Assembly (NCBI GenBank): GCA_023382935.1
Contig: JAHDXL010000007.1
Span: 1 to 64,000, forward strand
DNA: 64,000 nucleotides
Direction of reading: 5' to 3'
Origin: Phycisphaerales bacterium
GTDB lineage: Bacteria > Planctomycetota > Phycisphaerae > Phycisphaerales > UBA1924
The translations under genes and the position numbers were made by a program. Positions 54,399 through 63,318 of this stretch are shown here, in pieces (position 1 is the first letter of the stretch; the number at the start of each line of letters is the position of its first letter). Under the pieces are notes generated by a model, which had not been told where the DNA came from, did no database searches, and saw only the letters and a list, made by a program, of their open reading frames with translations.

Positions 54399-55112
54399 TT
54401 AGGCCGCGGCGCGGGTCTTGCGCTTGCGTCCGACGGTGCGCTGCTCGGGCTCGGCGCGCCGGTCACTTTCATGGACCAGCATCTCGACCAGTTCGAGCGG
54501 GTCTTCGGCCCAGAGGTCGGCGCCGATTTCCTCGGCCAGGCCCTCAGCGCGGTTGAACACGCCCCCGCCGACGGCGATCTGCACGTTGGGGCACGCGCCG
54601 ATCTCGCGCAGCGTGTCGATCAGGGCCCGAATGTTCGGCAGGTCGGAGGGGGCCGAGCAGAAGGCCAGAAGTGTGTTCGGACGCTCCTCGTGCGTCTGCG
54701 CCAGAATCTCGTCGTTGGCGATGTCGCCTCCGGCGAACTGGACACGGAAACCGGCGGCTTCGAGCAGGTCAACCGCCATCTGGGCGCCGAGTTCGTCGGC
54801 GTCGGTGGGCCCGCAGAAGGCGAAAATGGTGCGTCCGGCGCCCGGACCCTGGCCGGTCAGAGGCAGGGCGGCGGCCACCTGATCCACCAGCACGCGCAGC
54901 AGGCGCGTGGCCAACTGATAACTGAGGCGGCTCAACTTGTCTGCCCGGTGCAGGCGTTCGATCATGTCGTAGGTGGGCCAGAAGAGGTCGCAGATGAGCG
55001 TCTGTGCATCGGCGCCGTCGGCGGCCTGCGAGTGGACGATGTGGCGAGAGGCCGGACGATCGCCGGCAATCAATGCGGCAAAGAACTGCTCAATCAGGGG
55101 TTCCGAACGCAT
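54399..55112 (-). CDS. cobalamin-binding-domain-like protein without the His ligand
   Basis: 237 residues from ATG 55112. A helical N-terminal domain (about 1-95) is followed by a Rossmann-like B12-binding domain: 'TIFAFCGPTDADELGAQMAV', 'LLEAAGFRVQFAGGDI', 'ERPNTLLAFCSAPSDLPN', and 'NVQIAVGGGVFNRAEGLAEE'. In true B12 enzymes the first loop contains DxHxxG; here the corresponding residues read T-D-A-D-E-L-G, so the base-off His is absent. It ends in a basic Arg/Lys tail. It probably resembles sensor or regulator proteins (for example, CarH- or MerR-linked domains) rather than a methyltransferase. No methyltransferase is alongside; ubiE is its upstream neighbour on the strand. Confidence 0.75.
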   Translation of the reverse strand: MRSEPLIEQFFAALIAGDRPASRHIVHSQAADGADAQTLICDLFWPTYDMIERLHRADKLSRLSYQLATRLLRVLVDQVAAALPLTGQGPGAGRTIFAFCGPTDADELGAQMAVDLLEAAGFRVQFAGGDIANDEILAQTHEERPNTLLAFCSAPSDLPNIRALIDTLREIGACPNVQIAVGGGVFNRAEGLAEEIGADLWAEDPLELVEMLVHESDRRAEPEQRTVGRKRKTRAAA

Positions 55113-55265
55113 GGCGGTGGTGCTCCGACAAACTCGTCGGTCGGCGGTTCCACCGCGACACGGATTGTTTGAGTGGATCGGTCGAATCCCCTCGACCGGC
55201 TGGGACGGCATCCGTGCCGCCCCGGCTGCACCATCATCGGAGACCGTCGGCCTGCGAATGGAGAA

Positions 55266-56105
55266 TCAGGGCTTGGCGCGGCACGCGCAATCTCCGGCCG
55301 CGCAGCCCCGATAAGCCTCGCCCTCAGCCTCGCGTACGCCCCAATAAAGCCTGACAATGCCCATCGAGAGCCCGCGTGAGCGCACCTGGGCAAACCCACT
55401 CTGCTGGAGAAGCCGCGTGAAGGCCTCCCGCGACATGAATGTGCCCACTGAACGAGGGAGGTATCGATACGCTCCGGACCGATCGCGGCTGATCAACGTG
55501 GCCGTTCGGGGCATCACCCAGCCCGAGTAGAAGTTGTTGAACCAGCGGACCGGTGAAAGCGGAGGCTGGTCAAACTCGAGCACCACCACCCGCCCGCCCG
55601 GTCGCAGCACCCGGGCGAACTCCCGCAGGGCCTTTCCGGGGTCCATCACGTTGCGGATGCCGAACGCGATCGACACCACGTCGACCGAGGAGTCGCCCAG
55701 CGGCAGGGCCTGCGCGTCGGCCTCGTGATAAGTCACCCGCGCGGGGCCCGGCACGTTCCGGGTCCGCAATTTGTGCTCGGCCAAGTCGAGCATCGCGCGC
55801 GTGAAGTCGAGTCCGATGATCCGGCTTGCGCCGGTGTGGGCGAAGGCCTCGGTGAGGTCACCGGTGCCGCAGGCAACGTCGGCCACCACCTCGCCGGGGC
55901 GTACCGCGGCGGTTTTCACGGCGATGCGGCGCCACCGCTGGTCCTGCCACAGGGAGTGGAGGCGGTTATTGAGGTCGTAACTGCGTGCGATTGCACTGAA
56001 CATTGCCCGCACCCGTTCGGGCTTGTCGGCCTCGGCGTGCGGGTCGCGCAGCGTCTGGGGTGTCCAGGCCGGCTGTTCGGTGGTAGGCTTGGTGGAGACG
56101 TTCAC
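55266..56105 (-). CDS. ubiE: demethylmenaquinone/ubiquinone methyltransferase
   Basis: Transfers a methyl group from S-adenosylmethionine to (demethyl)menaquinone in quinone synthesis. GTG 56105 starts 279 residues; the intergenic space to the divergent M48 gene is 40 bases. Signatures: 'MFSAIARSYDLNNRLHSLWQ' with D-Q-R-W-R-R (N-terminal UbiE box), 'VVADVACGTGDLTEAF' (SAM pocket), 'VDVVSIAFGIRNVMDPGKAL', and 'ARVLRPGGRVVVLEFDQP' (C-terminal box). The C-terminus is unusual, with cysteines in CAAGDCAC. As planctomycetes of this type use menaquinone, MenG is the likely role. Confidence 0.93.
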   Translation of the reverse strand: MNVSTKPTTEQPAWTPQTLRDPHAEADKPERVRAMFSAIARSYDLNNRLHSLWQDQRWRRIAVKTAAVRPGEVVADVACGTGDLTEAFAHTGASRIIGLDFTRAMLDLAEHKLRTRNVPGPARVTYHEADAQALPLGDSSVDVVSIAFGIRNVMDPGKALREFARVLRPGGRVVVLEFDQPPLSPVRWFNNFYSGWVMPRTATLISRDRSGAYRYLPRSVGTFMSREAFTRLLQQSGFAQVRSRGLSMGIVRLYWGVREAEGEAYRGCAAGDCACRAKP

Positions 56106-56145
56106 GCCGCATGGTAGTCGAACGTTACCCTCGGAGGTTGTCCAG

Positions 56146-57126
56146 ATGCGATCCCTGAAGTTTCTGACGGCTCTTTCGCTGCTCGCTTTCGGTGCTGCGC
56201 TGGTCGGGTGTTCGAGCAATCCGACCACGGGGCGCAGCCAGTTCAACCTGCTGTCGCGCGACCAGGAGATCGCCATCGGCGAGGAAGCCAAGGGGCAACT
56301 CACGGCCGAGTATGGCGGCGCCGTGGCGGATGCACAGGCGCAGGCCTATTTGAAAGAGGTCGGATCGAAACTGGCCGCCCAGACAGAGGGTGATTCGCCG
56401 TCCCTCCCGTGGGAGTTCACGCTGCTGGATTCGGCCGTGGTCAATGCCTTTGCGCTGCCCGGAGGCAAGACGTTCATCTCGCGCGGGCTGGCCGAGAAGT
56501 TCACTTCCGAGGCCGAACTGGCCTTTGTCATGGGGCACGAGGTCGGGCATGTGACGGCCCGTCACCAGAACCAGCAGATCAGCCGGCAGATCGCCGCGTC
56601 GATCGTGGTGGCCGGCATCGGCATCGCCGCCAACGAATCCGATTCGGATGTGGTGAAGGCCGGTGTGCCGGTGGTGGTGGGGGCCGGCACCGGGTTGTAC
56701 CTGCTGCGTTTCGGTCGCGGGCAGGAACTCGAAGCCGACGAACTGGGGATGCGCTACATGACCAAGGTCGGTTACGACCCGGCGGCGGCGCGCGACGCGA
56801 TGAATGTGCTCAAGGAACTCTCGGCCGGTGGCGAACGCCCGCCCGAACTGCTCTCAACGCACCCGTATCCGGAAAACCGGCTGGACCAGATCAACCACCG
56901 CCTGCGCACTATCTACGCCGAGCAGGTTGGCAACCCTGATTACAAGCGATACGAGACCGAATACAAGCGGCGCATGCTCAATCGGCTGGTGATGCTGCCT
57001 CCGGCGCCAGATGCAGAACAAGCCATCGTGCTGACCGATCCTTCGACATGGTGTGCCCTGTGCGCCCACGAGGACGAGCCGGCCGAGGCGACGGGCGAAC
57101 TGGCTTCGGCAGGGTCGCGGCCATGA
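56146..57126 (+). CDS. M48 family zinc metalloprotease lipoprotein
   Basis: GGAGG at 56133-56137 before ATG 56146 (326 residues). Signal MRSLKFLTALSLLAFGAALV then GC22: a lipoprotein. The M48 catalytic region is complete: HEVGH at 131-135 (zinc ligands His131 and His135, Glu132 base) in AFVMGHEVGHVTARHQNQQI, followed by the third ligand in 'GQELEADELGMRYM'. Family relatives (LoiP, YcaL, BepA) degrade misfolded outer-membrane proteins. A Cys-containing C-terminal tail (CALCAHEDEP) is added. Its stop overlaps the next start (ATGA). Confidence 0.92.
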   Translation: MRSLKFLTALSLLAFGAALVGCSSNPTTGRSQFNLLSRDQEIAIGEEAKGQLTAEYGGAVADAQAQAYLKEVGSKLAAQTEGDSPSLPWEFTLLDSAVVNAFALPGGKTFISRGLAEKFTSEAELAFVMGHEVGHVTARHQNQQISRQIAASIVVAGIGIAANESDSDVVKAGVPVVVGAGTGLYLLRFGRGQELEADELGMRYMTKVGYDPAAARDAMNVLKELSAGGERPPELLSTHPYPENRLDQINHRLRTIYAEQVGNPDYKRYETEYKRRMLNRLVMLPPAPDAEQAIVLTDPSTWCALCAHEDEPAEATGELASAGSRP

Positions 57127-57926
57127 AATTCGGACCCCGGGCCTCGCTCGCCGCCGTCGGCGCGCTGTGCGTCCTTCCACTCTGCTCGTGCCGGCTGGGT
57201 GAGAAGCGACAGGAGCCGCGCGTGTATGACAACGGGCAGTGGGTCGCCCGCACGGTTGAAGTCGACAATACGACGTACCCCGTGAGTTTCTGGGTGCCGC
57301 AGGGCTGGAAGAAGCCCGGTCCGGCAGTGGTGTTTCTCCACGGCATGGGCGAGTGTGGCGTCGATGGTCGCAGGCAACTGACGGTCGGGCTGCCGCCGGC
57401 GATCGAAGATGATCCGCAGCGATGGCCTTTCGTGGTCATCTGCCCGCAAAAGCCGACCGCTCCGAGTCAGTGGGAGGATCACGCCGGTGCGGTGTTTGCC
57501 GCGCTGGATTGGGCGGTCGCGGAGGGGCTGGTCGATCCGAAGCGTGTGGCCATCACCGGGCTGAGCCAGGGTGGGCACGGGACGATTCAGATTGCGGCGA
57601 TGGAGCCGTCGCGTTTTCGAGCGGCCGCGCCGGTGTGTGGATACATCGTCCGCCCCGGGCCGCAGCGTCACGCTGGCTGGTCGAGTGCCGACGATCCGGC
57701 GGTGCGTGAAGTGGCGGGCAAACTCGCGGACATGCCCGTATGGATCTTCCACGGGGGACAGGATGGCGTGGTGCCGCCGGGCGAAAGCCGCCTGCTCCAC
57801 GACCTGCTGGTGTCGTGCCGGGCCGATGTGCAACTGACCATCTTCGAGCACGACAACCACAACTCGTGGGACTCGGCGTATCGGAGGACCGACCTCGACC
57901 GCTGGCTGGTCGAGCATACGCGCTGA
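57123..57926 (+). CDS. exported alpha/beta hydrolase, esterase-like
   Basis: ATG 57123 overlaps the M48 stop by four bases; 267 residues. The N-terminus reads VGALCVLPLCSC, a likely lipid anchor. The fold shows 'GPAVVFLHGMGECGVDGRRQ' (oxyanion loop), the nucleophile Ser in GLSQGGHG, the acid in 'IFHGGQDGVVPPGESR' and the His in 'EHDNHNSWDSAY'. It resembles phospholipase/carboxylesterase-like hydrolases (PF02230 type). Substrate unknown, but polymer side chains (acetyl or feruloyl esters) are possible for this fold. It converges on the MFS gene with one base between the stop codons. Confidence 0.85.
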   Translation: MKFGPRASLAAVGALCVLPLCSCRLGEKRQEPRVYDNGQWVARTVEVDNTTYPVSFWVPQGWKKPGPAVVFLHGMGECGVDGRRQLTVGLPPAIEDDPQRWPFVVICPQKPTAPSQWEDHAGAVFAALDWAVAEGLVDPKRVAITGLSQGGHGTIQIAAMEPSRFRAAAPVCGYIVRPGPQRHAGWSSADDPAVREVAGKLADMPVWIFHGGQDGVVPPGESRLLHDLLVSCRADVQLTIFEHDNHNSWDSAYRRTDLDRWLVEHTR

Positions 57927-57927
57927 G

Positions 57928-59250
57928 TCACTTGGCTGAATCCTGCATGGACGGCAGAACCGGTCGATCGTCCGGACCGGCGTTGGGGCGAATGGAGATG
58001 GGGCGCAACACCAGTTGACGCAGTTTCGGCATCCTGGGCACATGCACCCAGAGCAGCATGGGCACGGTCAGCAGCCGGGCCGCGGAACTGATGAGAAAGA
58101 TGAGGTGGTAGGCCTGCACATCGTCGCCGAAACGATGAAGTAGGGTCGCGCCCACGGCTGCGCCACCCGTCACGCAGACCGCGTTGAGCAGGTTGTAGAG
58201 CGTCAACATGCCGGTGCGCCGTTCGGGCGGAATGGTGTCGAAGAGCAGCAGGAAGGTAGCCAGTTCGTAGGCCGCCCAGGCGAAGCCCGCGATGATCTGG
58301 ATGACCACCAGCCACAGGGGGTCGCTGGTCAGGGCCCACACGCCGGCCAGCGGGACGATGCCGATGCCGCCTGACCAGAGGACCGCCCGTGGCCCGAACT
58401 TCTGGGAGACCCGTCCGAGGAAGGGCAGCGCGAGCACCTTGCCCATGAAAGCCGCTACCAGCACGATGGCGTACACCGGGTATGAGTACTCGAGTTCACC
58501 GAGCAGAAAGGGCGTGAAGAAGGGGGCAGCCACGTTGCAGGTCGCCTGCACACAGAGCATGTAGAGCAGCAGTCGTCCGCCCGAGGCCGATGTTTTTCCG
58601 AACACCAGTTCGCGAATGGGCATACGCCTATCGGGCGTGGGGATGGGACGCCTCTCGGCGATGCCCGCGTGGAGAAACACGCAGGCGAAGCGAGCCAGCA
58701 TCGCTACTCCGAAGGGCAGGAGGAACAACGCCGCCTTGCCGTTGCCCTCGCCCGATCGGAGCAGCAGTCCGGTGGCGACCAGCCCGATGATGAGCCCGAA
58801 CTGGGCGATGCGGGTGCGCTGGGCGAAGTAGCGAGAACGGACCGGCTTGGGGACGACGGTGCCGATCCATGTGTTCCACGCCGGACCGGTCGCCAGGTTA
58901 GCGCCCCAATAAAGGCCCGCCGCCAGGAACACCAGCCAGGCCGCCCCCGCCCCCTGCCATGCCATGAACATGAGCGGCAGGAAGGCCGCCGCCTGAAGGC
59001 CCGTGCACAGGATGACCCAATGCTTGTGCGAGTTGAACAGCCGCACGCCTCGCGGCGTGAGCAACTGGAGAATCGCGCCGATGAGCAGTGGCACCGGGCC
59101 GATCAGCCCGACCTGCACCTCGGTCATGCCGATGGCCAAGGCGAACGCCCCGATGTACGCCTCGCCGCAGCCCACCATGACGGTGAACAGCAGCGCGTCC
59201 ATGGTCGAGAGGTGCAGGTGAAGTCGGGTGCGTGTGGGCTGGCGAGACAT
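57928..59250 (-). CDS. major facilitator superfamily transporter
   Basis: 440 residues, about 12 hydrophobic helices. N-terminal half: 'EAYIGAFALAIGMTEVQVGL', 'FLAAGLYWGANLATGPAWNT', and 'VVPKPVRSRYFAQRTRIAQF' (loop 2-3-like Arg motif). C-terminal half: 'AAFMGKVLALPFLGRVSQKF', and 'TIPPERRTGMLTLYNLLNAV'. Such features match the MFS exporters of unknown cargo. The gap 59251-59531 beyond its start contains no recognisable gene. Confidence 0.85.
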   Translation of the reverse strand: MSRQPTRTRLHLHLSTMDALLFTVMVGCGEAYIGAFALAIGMTEVQVGLIGPVPLLIGAILQLLTPRGVRLFNSHKHWVILCTGLQAAAFLPLMFMAWQGAGAAWLVFLAAGLYWGANLATGPAWNTWIGTVVPKPVRSRYFAQRTRIAQFGLIIGLVATGLLLRSGEGNGKAALFLLPFGVAMLARFACVFLHAGIAERRPIPTPDRRMPIRELVFGKTSASGGRLLLYMLCVQATCNVAAPFFTPFLLGELEYSYPVYAIVLVAAFMGKVLALPFLGRVSQKFGPRAVLWSGGIGIVPLAGVWALTSDPLWLVVIQIIAGFAWAAYELATFLLLFDTIPPERRTGMLTLYNLLNAVCVTGGAAVGATLLHRFGDDVQAYHLIFLISSAARLLTVPMLLWVHVPRMPKLRQLVLRPISIRPNAGPDDRPVLPSMQDSAK

Positions 59251-59531
59251 GGTGGGGCGAGAAAAGTGGTGTCAAAGGGTGAATCGTAGCCGCGCGCTCT
59301 CCGGGCGCGCCATCGTGGTGCGTTGACAAATCCCTGTGGGGCCCCGTCCACTTTCCCGGCACGAGCGCCCGTCAGTTCTTTCGGCCCGGAGCCGGGAAAC
59401 CGTGCAACTTCGAGTCCCGACTGGTCAAGCCGCAAAACGCAAAGGGGACGGCGCACTGGCGTGGGTCGTCCCGCCGAAGAACTCAGAATTGCTGACGCGC
59501 GGCCACTTGGCCCGCGACTGGCGATCAATCG

Positions 59532-60208
59532 TCAGGCCGCCAGGCTCAGCCCGTTGTTGCCGCTGGCCGTGTTGTTCTGGCTGCTGGTGTTGCCGAGAAG
59601 GACGCTGACGGACGCGGAGGGCGTGCTGCTGCCGCCGGCGCGGCTGGCGATGACGCGGTAACTGATCGCGTCCACGCCGCGCGGCACGGCCACGTCGAGG
59701 AAGGAGCGCTCTTCGCTGACGCCGACGATGCTCCACGGGCCGGTCGAGCCGGTGAGGGAGCGTTCGACGGTGAAGGAGGTTCCGCCGACGCGGCTTCCTT
59801 CCCATTTGACGGTGATCTGCCCGGCGGTGTCGAGCGTGGCGACGAGCGCCGTCGGCGTGGCGGGCGGGCCGAGGGGAGTAGGTGCGGCCGGTGGCGGGAC
59901 GTTGGCGGCCGCGTAGACGGACGGGTTGTTGGTGGTTTCGGCGGAGGCCTTGATGGTCTTGATCAGGTCGCTGCCGTAGTCGCGCAGTTGTCGCTGCTGT
60001 TGTAATAGTTGAGGGTGGCGCTCTTCGAGGCGATGCGGGCCGCGAAGGCCGCGTCCTGGTCATTGCCGGCGTCGTTGAGCATGGTGGCAAGCGTGGTCAT
60101 CTGGGCGGCGGTCAGGCCGATGGCGGTCGGGGTTGCCGCCCACGTGGTGATGCGCGGCTCGAACCACTGGATCATGGCTTGGCGGGAGTTGGGCAGAACC
60201 GGCGGCAT
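59532..60208 (-). pseudogene. planctomycete FN3-domain protein, single-base frameshift
   Basis: AGGAG and ATG 60208 are well spaced; the N-terminus reads MPPVLPNSRQAMIQWFEPRI and TTWAATPTAIGLTAAQMTTL, which is the opening of a family restricted to planctomycetes. After 'KSATLNYYNSSDN' the frame is lost; inserting one C between 59987 and 59986 reads LRDYGSDLIKTIKASAETTN, then 'NPSVYAAANVPPPAAPTPLG' and a fibronectin-III domain ('VKWEGSRVGGTSFTVERSLT') to the stop at 59532. Repaired length is about 225 residues. Whether this is a sequencing error or a true mutation cannot be told. The gap 60209-60704 shows no other gene. Confidence 0.65.
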
Positions 60209-60704
60209 GGGCGGGCTCCTTTGCGTCTTGAGGTTGTTCCACGCGCTCGCCCGGCACGTCACCGGGCCTGTCGATGAGAGTGATCGACGGGGAGATAAGG
60301 GGAATGTAAAGGAACTCGCAAGAAGTGGCAAAGATGCAGTCCGACTCGTTGCTGCACGAGCCTGTGCCACGGACGGTGACTCTCGACGGCCAAGTTCTGT
60401 CAAGCGGCAGTGGCCGCCCCGTCAAGGCCGACCCCCGGCCCCGGAGACGATCGCTGCCGGGCCGCCCTCCGCTTCGCTCCGGTCGGTCCAGCAGCGGGGT
60501 GCGGCAGTGCTCGAACCCTCATAGACTCTGGTACGTCAAACGGGGAAAGGTCACTCGCGGCGACGCGCCTCGGGCCCACGGCCACGCCTGCTTCCACGTC
60601 CGCCATAAAACGCGGACTTTGGCACGCGAAAGGGCGTTCCGCCTGTCGACGCGCCATTTCCGTCACCCGCCTTGCGGGGAGGCGCGAGCCATCTTCAACA
60701 GTTG

Positions 60705-60872
60705 ATCATCGATGCGAAACTACTTTTTATCGAAGATCAGAAGTGCATCGTCGATGCGAAAGAACAGATCATCGATGTCAAAAAGCCCAACATCGACGCG
60801 CCATCATTCGCCATCGATGCGAAACCCTTGCTCACCGATGCGGAAGAGCAGGTCGTCGATGGGAGGGCACTG
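60705..60872. repeat. eight-copy 21-bp tandem repeat encoding heptapeptides
   Basis: Eight units of exactly 21 bp run from 60705 to 60872. In a plus-strand open frame (60672-60887, 71 codons) they read IIDAKLL, FIEDQKC, IVDAKEQ, IIDVKKP, NIDAPSF, AIDAKPL, LTDAEEQ, VVDGRAL. The consensus is x-(I/V)-D-A-K-x-x. The frame has no ribosome binding site, so expression is doubtful, but base-level period and residue-level period agree exactly. It parallels the array at 37777-37881. Confidence 0.8.
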
Positions 60873-60968
60873 GGCATGAGGCAATAGGGATAGAGGAAGA
60901 GGCCTGAGGCATCAGCGATCACGCACTCACACGTAGCCAGATCACCAATCACCAATTCTCAAATCCCC

Positions 60969-61046
60969 CTCCGTGCAACTCCGTGAAACTCCGTGTTGAA
61001 AAAAGAAAAGAGAGGCATCTCTCTGTGCCCCTCTGTGCTCTCTGTG
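60969..61046. repeat. short CTCCGTG/CTCTGTG repeat cluster
   Basis: CTCCGTG at 60969, 60979 and 60989 (10-bp period), then CTCTGTG at 61021, 61031 and 61040. This motif type is scattered through intergenic DNA of planctomycetes and relatives in my recollection. It lies between the array at 60705-60872 and the thrS 3' end. No gene is seen in 60888-61067. Confidence 0.6.
60998..61024 (-). terminator. intrinsic terminator of thrS
   Basis: On the minus strand AGAGAG, loop ATGC, CTCTCT, followed by TTTCTTTTTT. The stem is only A-T/G-C alternating six pairs but the T-tract is long. It lies 44 bases after the thrS stop and overlaps the short repeat cluster. Confidence 0.6.
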
Positions 61047-61067
61047 GTTCAAAACTCCGGCCCAGGC

Positions 61068-63242
61068 TCACTGGAACCGCGCCGCCACCGTGCTCGCCCC
61101 GCGGTTGCGGTATTCCTCCGCCGCGGCCGTCACGAACTCGTCGACCGGCATCGCCCCCAGGTCCTTCTCGATGCCGAAGGCCCGCACCGACACCGTCCCG
61201 CTCTCCGCGTCGCGCGGGCCGACCACCAGCAGGTACGGCACCTTCATCTCCGACCCGTGCTTGATCTTCGCCTGCACGCGCTCGTTGCTTTCATCGAGCG
61301 ATGACCGCAGACCGGCGCTCGCCAGTTTGTACTGCACGCTCCGCGCATAGTCCAGGCTCTTTTCGCTGATCGGCAGCACGCGGATCTGCTCGGGGGACAG
61401 CCACAGCGGGAAGGCGCCGGCGAAATGCTCGATCAGCACGCCGCAGAAACGCTCCATCGAGCCGAACGGCGCGCGGTGGATCACCACCGGCCGGTGCGGC
61501 TTGTTGTCCGGCCCGATATAAGAAAGATCGAACCGGTTGCCCATGTTGTAATCGACCTGCACGGTGCCCAACTGCCACTCGCGACCGATGACGTCCTTGA
61601 CGACGAAATCGATCTTGGGTCCGTAGAACGCGGCCTCGCCCGGCTCGCGGCTGAACGGCACGCCGAGCGACTCGGCCGCCGCGAGGCACGCGGCCTCGGC
61701 CTTGTCCCAACTTTCCTTGCTCCCCGTGTACTTGTTGCTGTCCGGGTCGCGCAGGCCCACGCGCACGCGGTAGTCTGTCATGCCCAAGGTGGCGAAGATG
61801 ATCTTCACCAGCGACAGGCACCCCTGCACTTCCGCCGGGATCTGCTCCTCGGTGCAGAACAGGTGCGCGTCGTCCTGGGTGAAGCCGCGCACGCGGGTCA
61901 TGCCGTTGAGTTCGCCCGACTGCTCCCAGCGGTACACCGTGCCGAACTCGGCCAGTCGCACCGGCATGTCGCGATACGAGTGGGGGCTGCTGGCGAAGAT
62001 TTTCGCGTGATGTGGGCAGTTCATCGGTTTGAGCATGAAGCCCTCGATCAAACGGTCGTCCGGAAGCACGCGGTCGGGAGTAATGGTCTCGGCGCCGGTG
62101 CGCTCGTTGATCCCGGCCGCGAGGCGCGCCGACACGCCTTCGACGCGATGAATCATCTCCGCGCACGAACACCCCTCGGCGCAGAGCGTGTCCAGAGTGT
62201 TGCGCTCGATGATCGGCGCAAACTGCGAATCCTTGTAATACGGGAAGTGCCCGCTGGTCTTGTACAACTCCAGCGAGCCGATGTGCGGCGTGAACACCTC
62301 GGTGTAGCCCTGCTTCTTCAACTCAGCGGCGATGAAGTTCTGCAACTCCTTGCGCACGATCGACCCTCGCGGCGTCCAGAGGATCAGTCCCTGCCCGACC
62401 GTGTCGTCGATGTGGAAAAGCCGCAACTGCTTGCCCAGCACGCGATGATCACGCTTCTTCGCCTCGTCGAGCCGGTGCAGATACTCATCGAGTTCCTTCT
62501 TGCTGAAGAAGGCCGTGCCATAAACCCGCGTGAGCCGATCGCTGGTCTCGTCGCCGTGCCAGTAACTCGAGGCCAGGCTCATGATCTTGAACGCGCCGAT
62601 GCGGCCCGTGCTCGGCACGTGCGGCCCGCGGCACAGGTCTTCCCAGTTCTTCCCCGGCTCGCCCGTGGCGTACCAAGACAGCCTCACCGCGTTGTGTGCG
62701 ACGGCCGTGCCGGCCGTGCTCGCCGCGATGGCGCGTTCGGCGTTGTCGATCTTGTACTTGCTGCCCTCGCTGCGGAGTTTGGCCAGACCCTCGTCGACGG
62801 GCAGTTCATACCGCGTGAAAGGCCGATCCTCCCGGACGATTTTGGCCATCTCGGCCTCGATGGCCTCGAAGTCGCCCTCCTTCAGCGGCCGGTCCTCCGG
62901 AAAAGCGATGTCGTAGTAAAACCCTGTGTCGAGCGGCGGCCCGTACACCAGTTGCGCGCCGGGCACCACGCGCTGGATCGCCTCGGCCATCACGTGGGCC
63001 GTCGAGTGCCGCAGCAGGAACAGCGCGTCCGGGTCCGGCCGTTTGTCCCGCGTCTGCTCGGTCACGATCGACAGCGTGCAGTCGCGGTCGAGCATCGTTG
63101 AAAGATCGGCCAGTTGTCCATCGACCTTGGCGCCCACCGCCGCTTGGGCCAGCCGCGAGCCGATCGACTCGGCCACCGCGAGGGCGGACACGGGCTGGGC
63201 AAACTCCTTCGCGGAACCATCGGGCAGCGTGATGCGGGGCAT
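61068..63242 (-). CDS. thrS: threonyl-tRNA synthetase
   Basis: Charges tRNA-Thr with threonine. 724 residues, slightly longer than most (about 640). Domains in order: TGS (1-65, 'ITLPDGSAKEFAQPVSALAV'); second additional domain with the editing HxxxH 'RHSTAHVMAEAI' and 'YYDIAFPEDRPLKEGDFEAI'; class II core with zinc Cys409 in MNCPHHAKIF, motif 2 'EFGTVYRWEQSGELNG', 'RGFTQDDAHLFCTEEQIPAE' and motif 3 'PFGSMERFCGVLIEHFAGAF'; anticodon-binding domain with 'QIRVLPISEKSLDYARSVQY' at the end. An insertion of about 70 residues lies between the editing and core domains ('TLDTLCAEGCSCAEMIHRVE'). It is preceded by a threonine-rich leader peptide and an attenuator. Confidence 0.96.
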   Translation of the reverse strand: MPRITLPDGSAKEFAQPVSALAVAESIGSRLAQAAVGAKVDGQLADLSTMLDRDCTLSIVTEQTRDKRPDPDALFLLRHSTAHVMAEAIQRVVPGAQLVYGPPLDTGFYYDIAFPEDRPLKEGDFEAIEAEMAKIVREDRPFTRYELPVDEGLAKLRSEGSKYKIDNAERAIAASTAGTAVAHNAVRLSWYATGEPGKNWEDLCRGPHVPSTGRIGAFKIMSLASSYWHGDETSDRLTRVYGTAFFSKKELDEYLHRLDEAKKRDHRVLGKQLRLFHIDDTVGQGLILWTPRGSIVRKELQNFIAAELKKQGYTEVFTPHIGSLELYKTSGHFPYYKDSQFAPIIERNTLDTLCAEGCSCAEMIHRVEGVSARLAAGINERTGAETITPDRVLPDDRLIEGFMLKPMNCPHHAKIFASSPHSYRDMPVRLAEFGTVYRWEQSGELNGMTRVRGFTQDDAHLFCTEEQIPAEVQGCLSLVKIIFATLGMTDYRVRVGLRDPDSNKYTGSKESWDKAEAACLAAAESLGVPFSREPGEAAFYGPKIDFVVKDVIGREWQLGTVQVDYNMGNRFDLSYIGPDNKPHRPVVIHRAPFGSMERFCGVLIEHFAGAFPLWLSPEQIRVLPISEKSLDYARSVQYKLASAGLRSSLDESNERVQAKIKHGSEMKVPYLLVVGPRDAESGTVSVRAFGIEKDLGAMPVDEFVTAAAEEYRNRGASTVAARFQ

Positions 63243-63260
63243 GTCGGTTTCCTTTGGATC

Positions 63261-63290
63261 AAAAAACGCCCGGGCGGGGCCGGGCGTTCG
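63261..63290 (-). terminator. attenuator hairpin before thrS
   Basis: On the minus strand AACGCCCGG and CCGGGCGTT (9 bp) close a short loop (CCCCGC) and run into TTTTTT, ending 18 bases before the thrS ATG. The 5' arm (CCCGGCC) can instead pair with GGCCGG at 63312-63317, right after the leader stop codon. Confidence 0.85.
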
Positions 63291-63318
63291 GTCAGTTACA
63301 CGAGGGCAGAGCCGGCCG

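Noticed and set aside
60705-60872. Repeats considered as a CRISPR array
   Set aside because: The 21-bp units are contiguous without unique spacers, and no cas gene is nearby.
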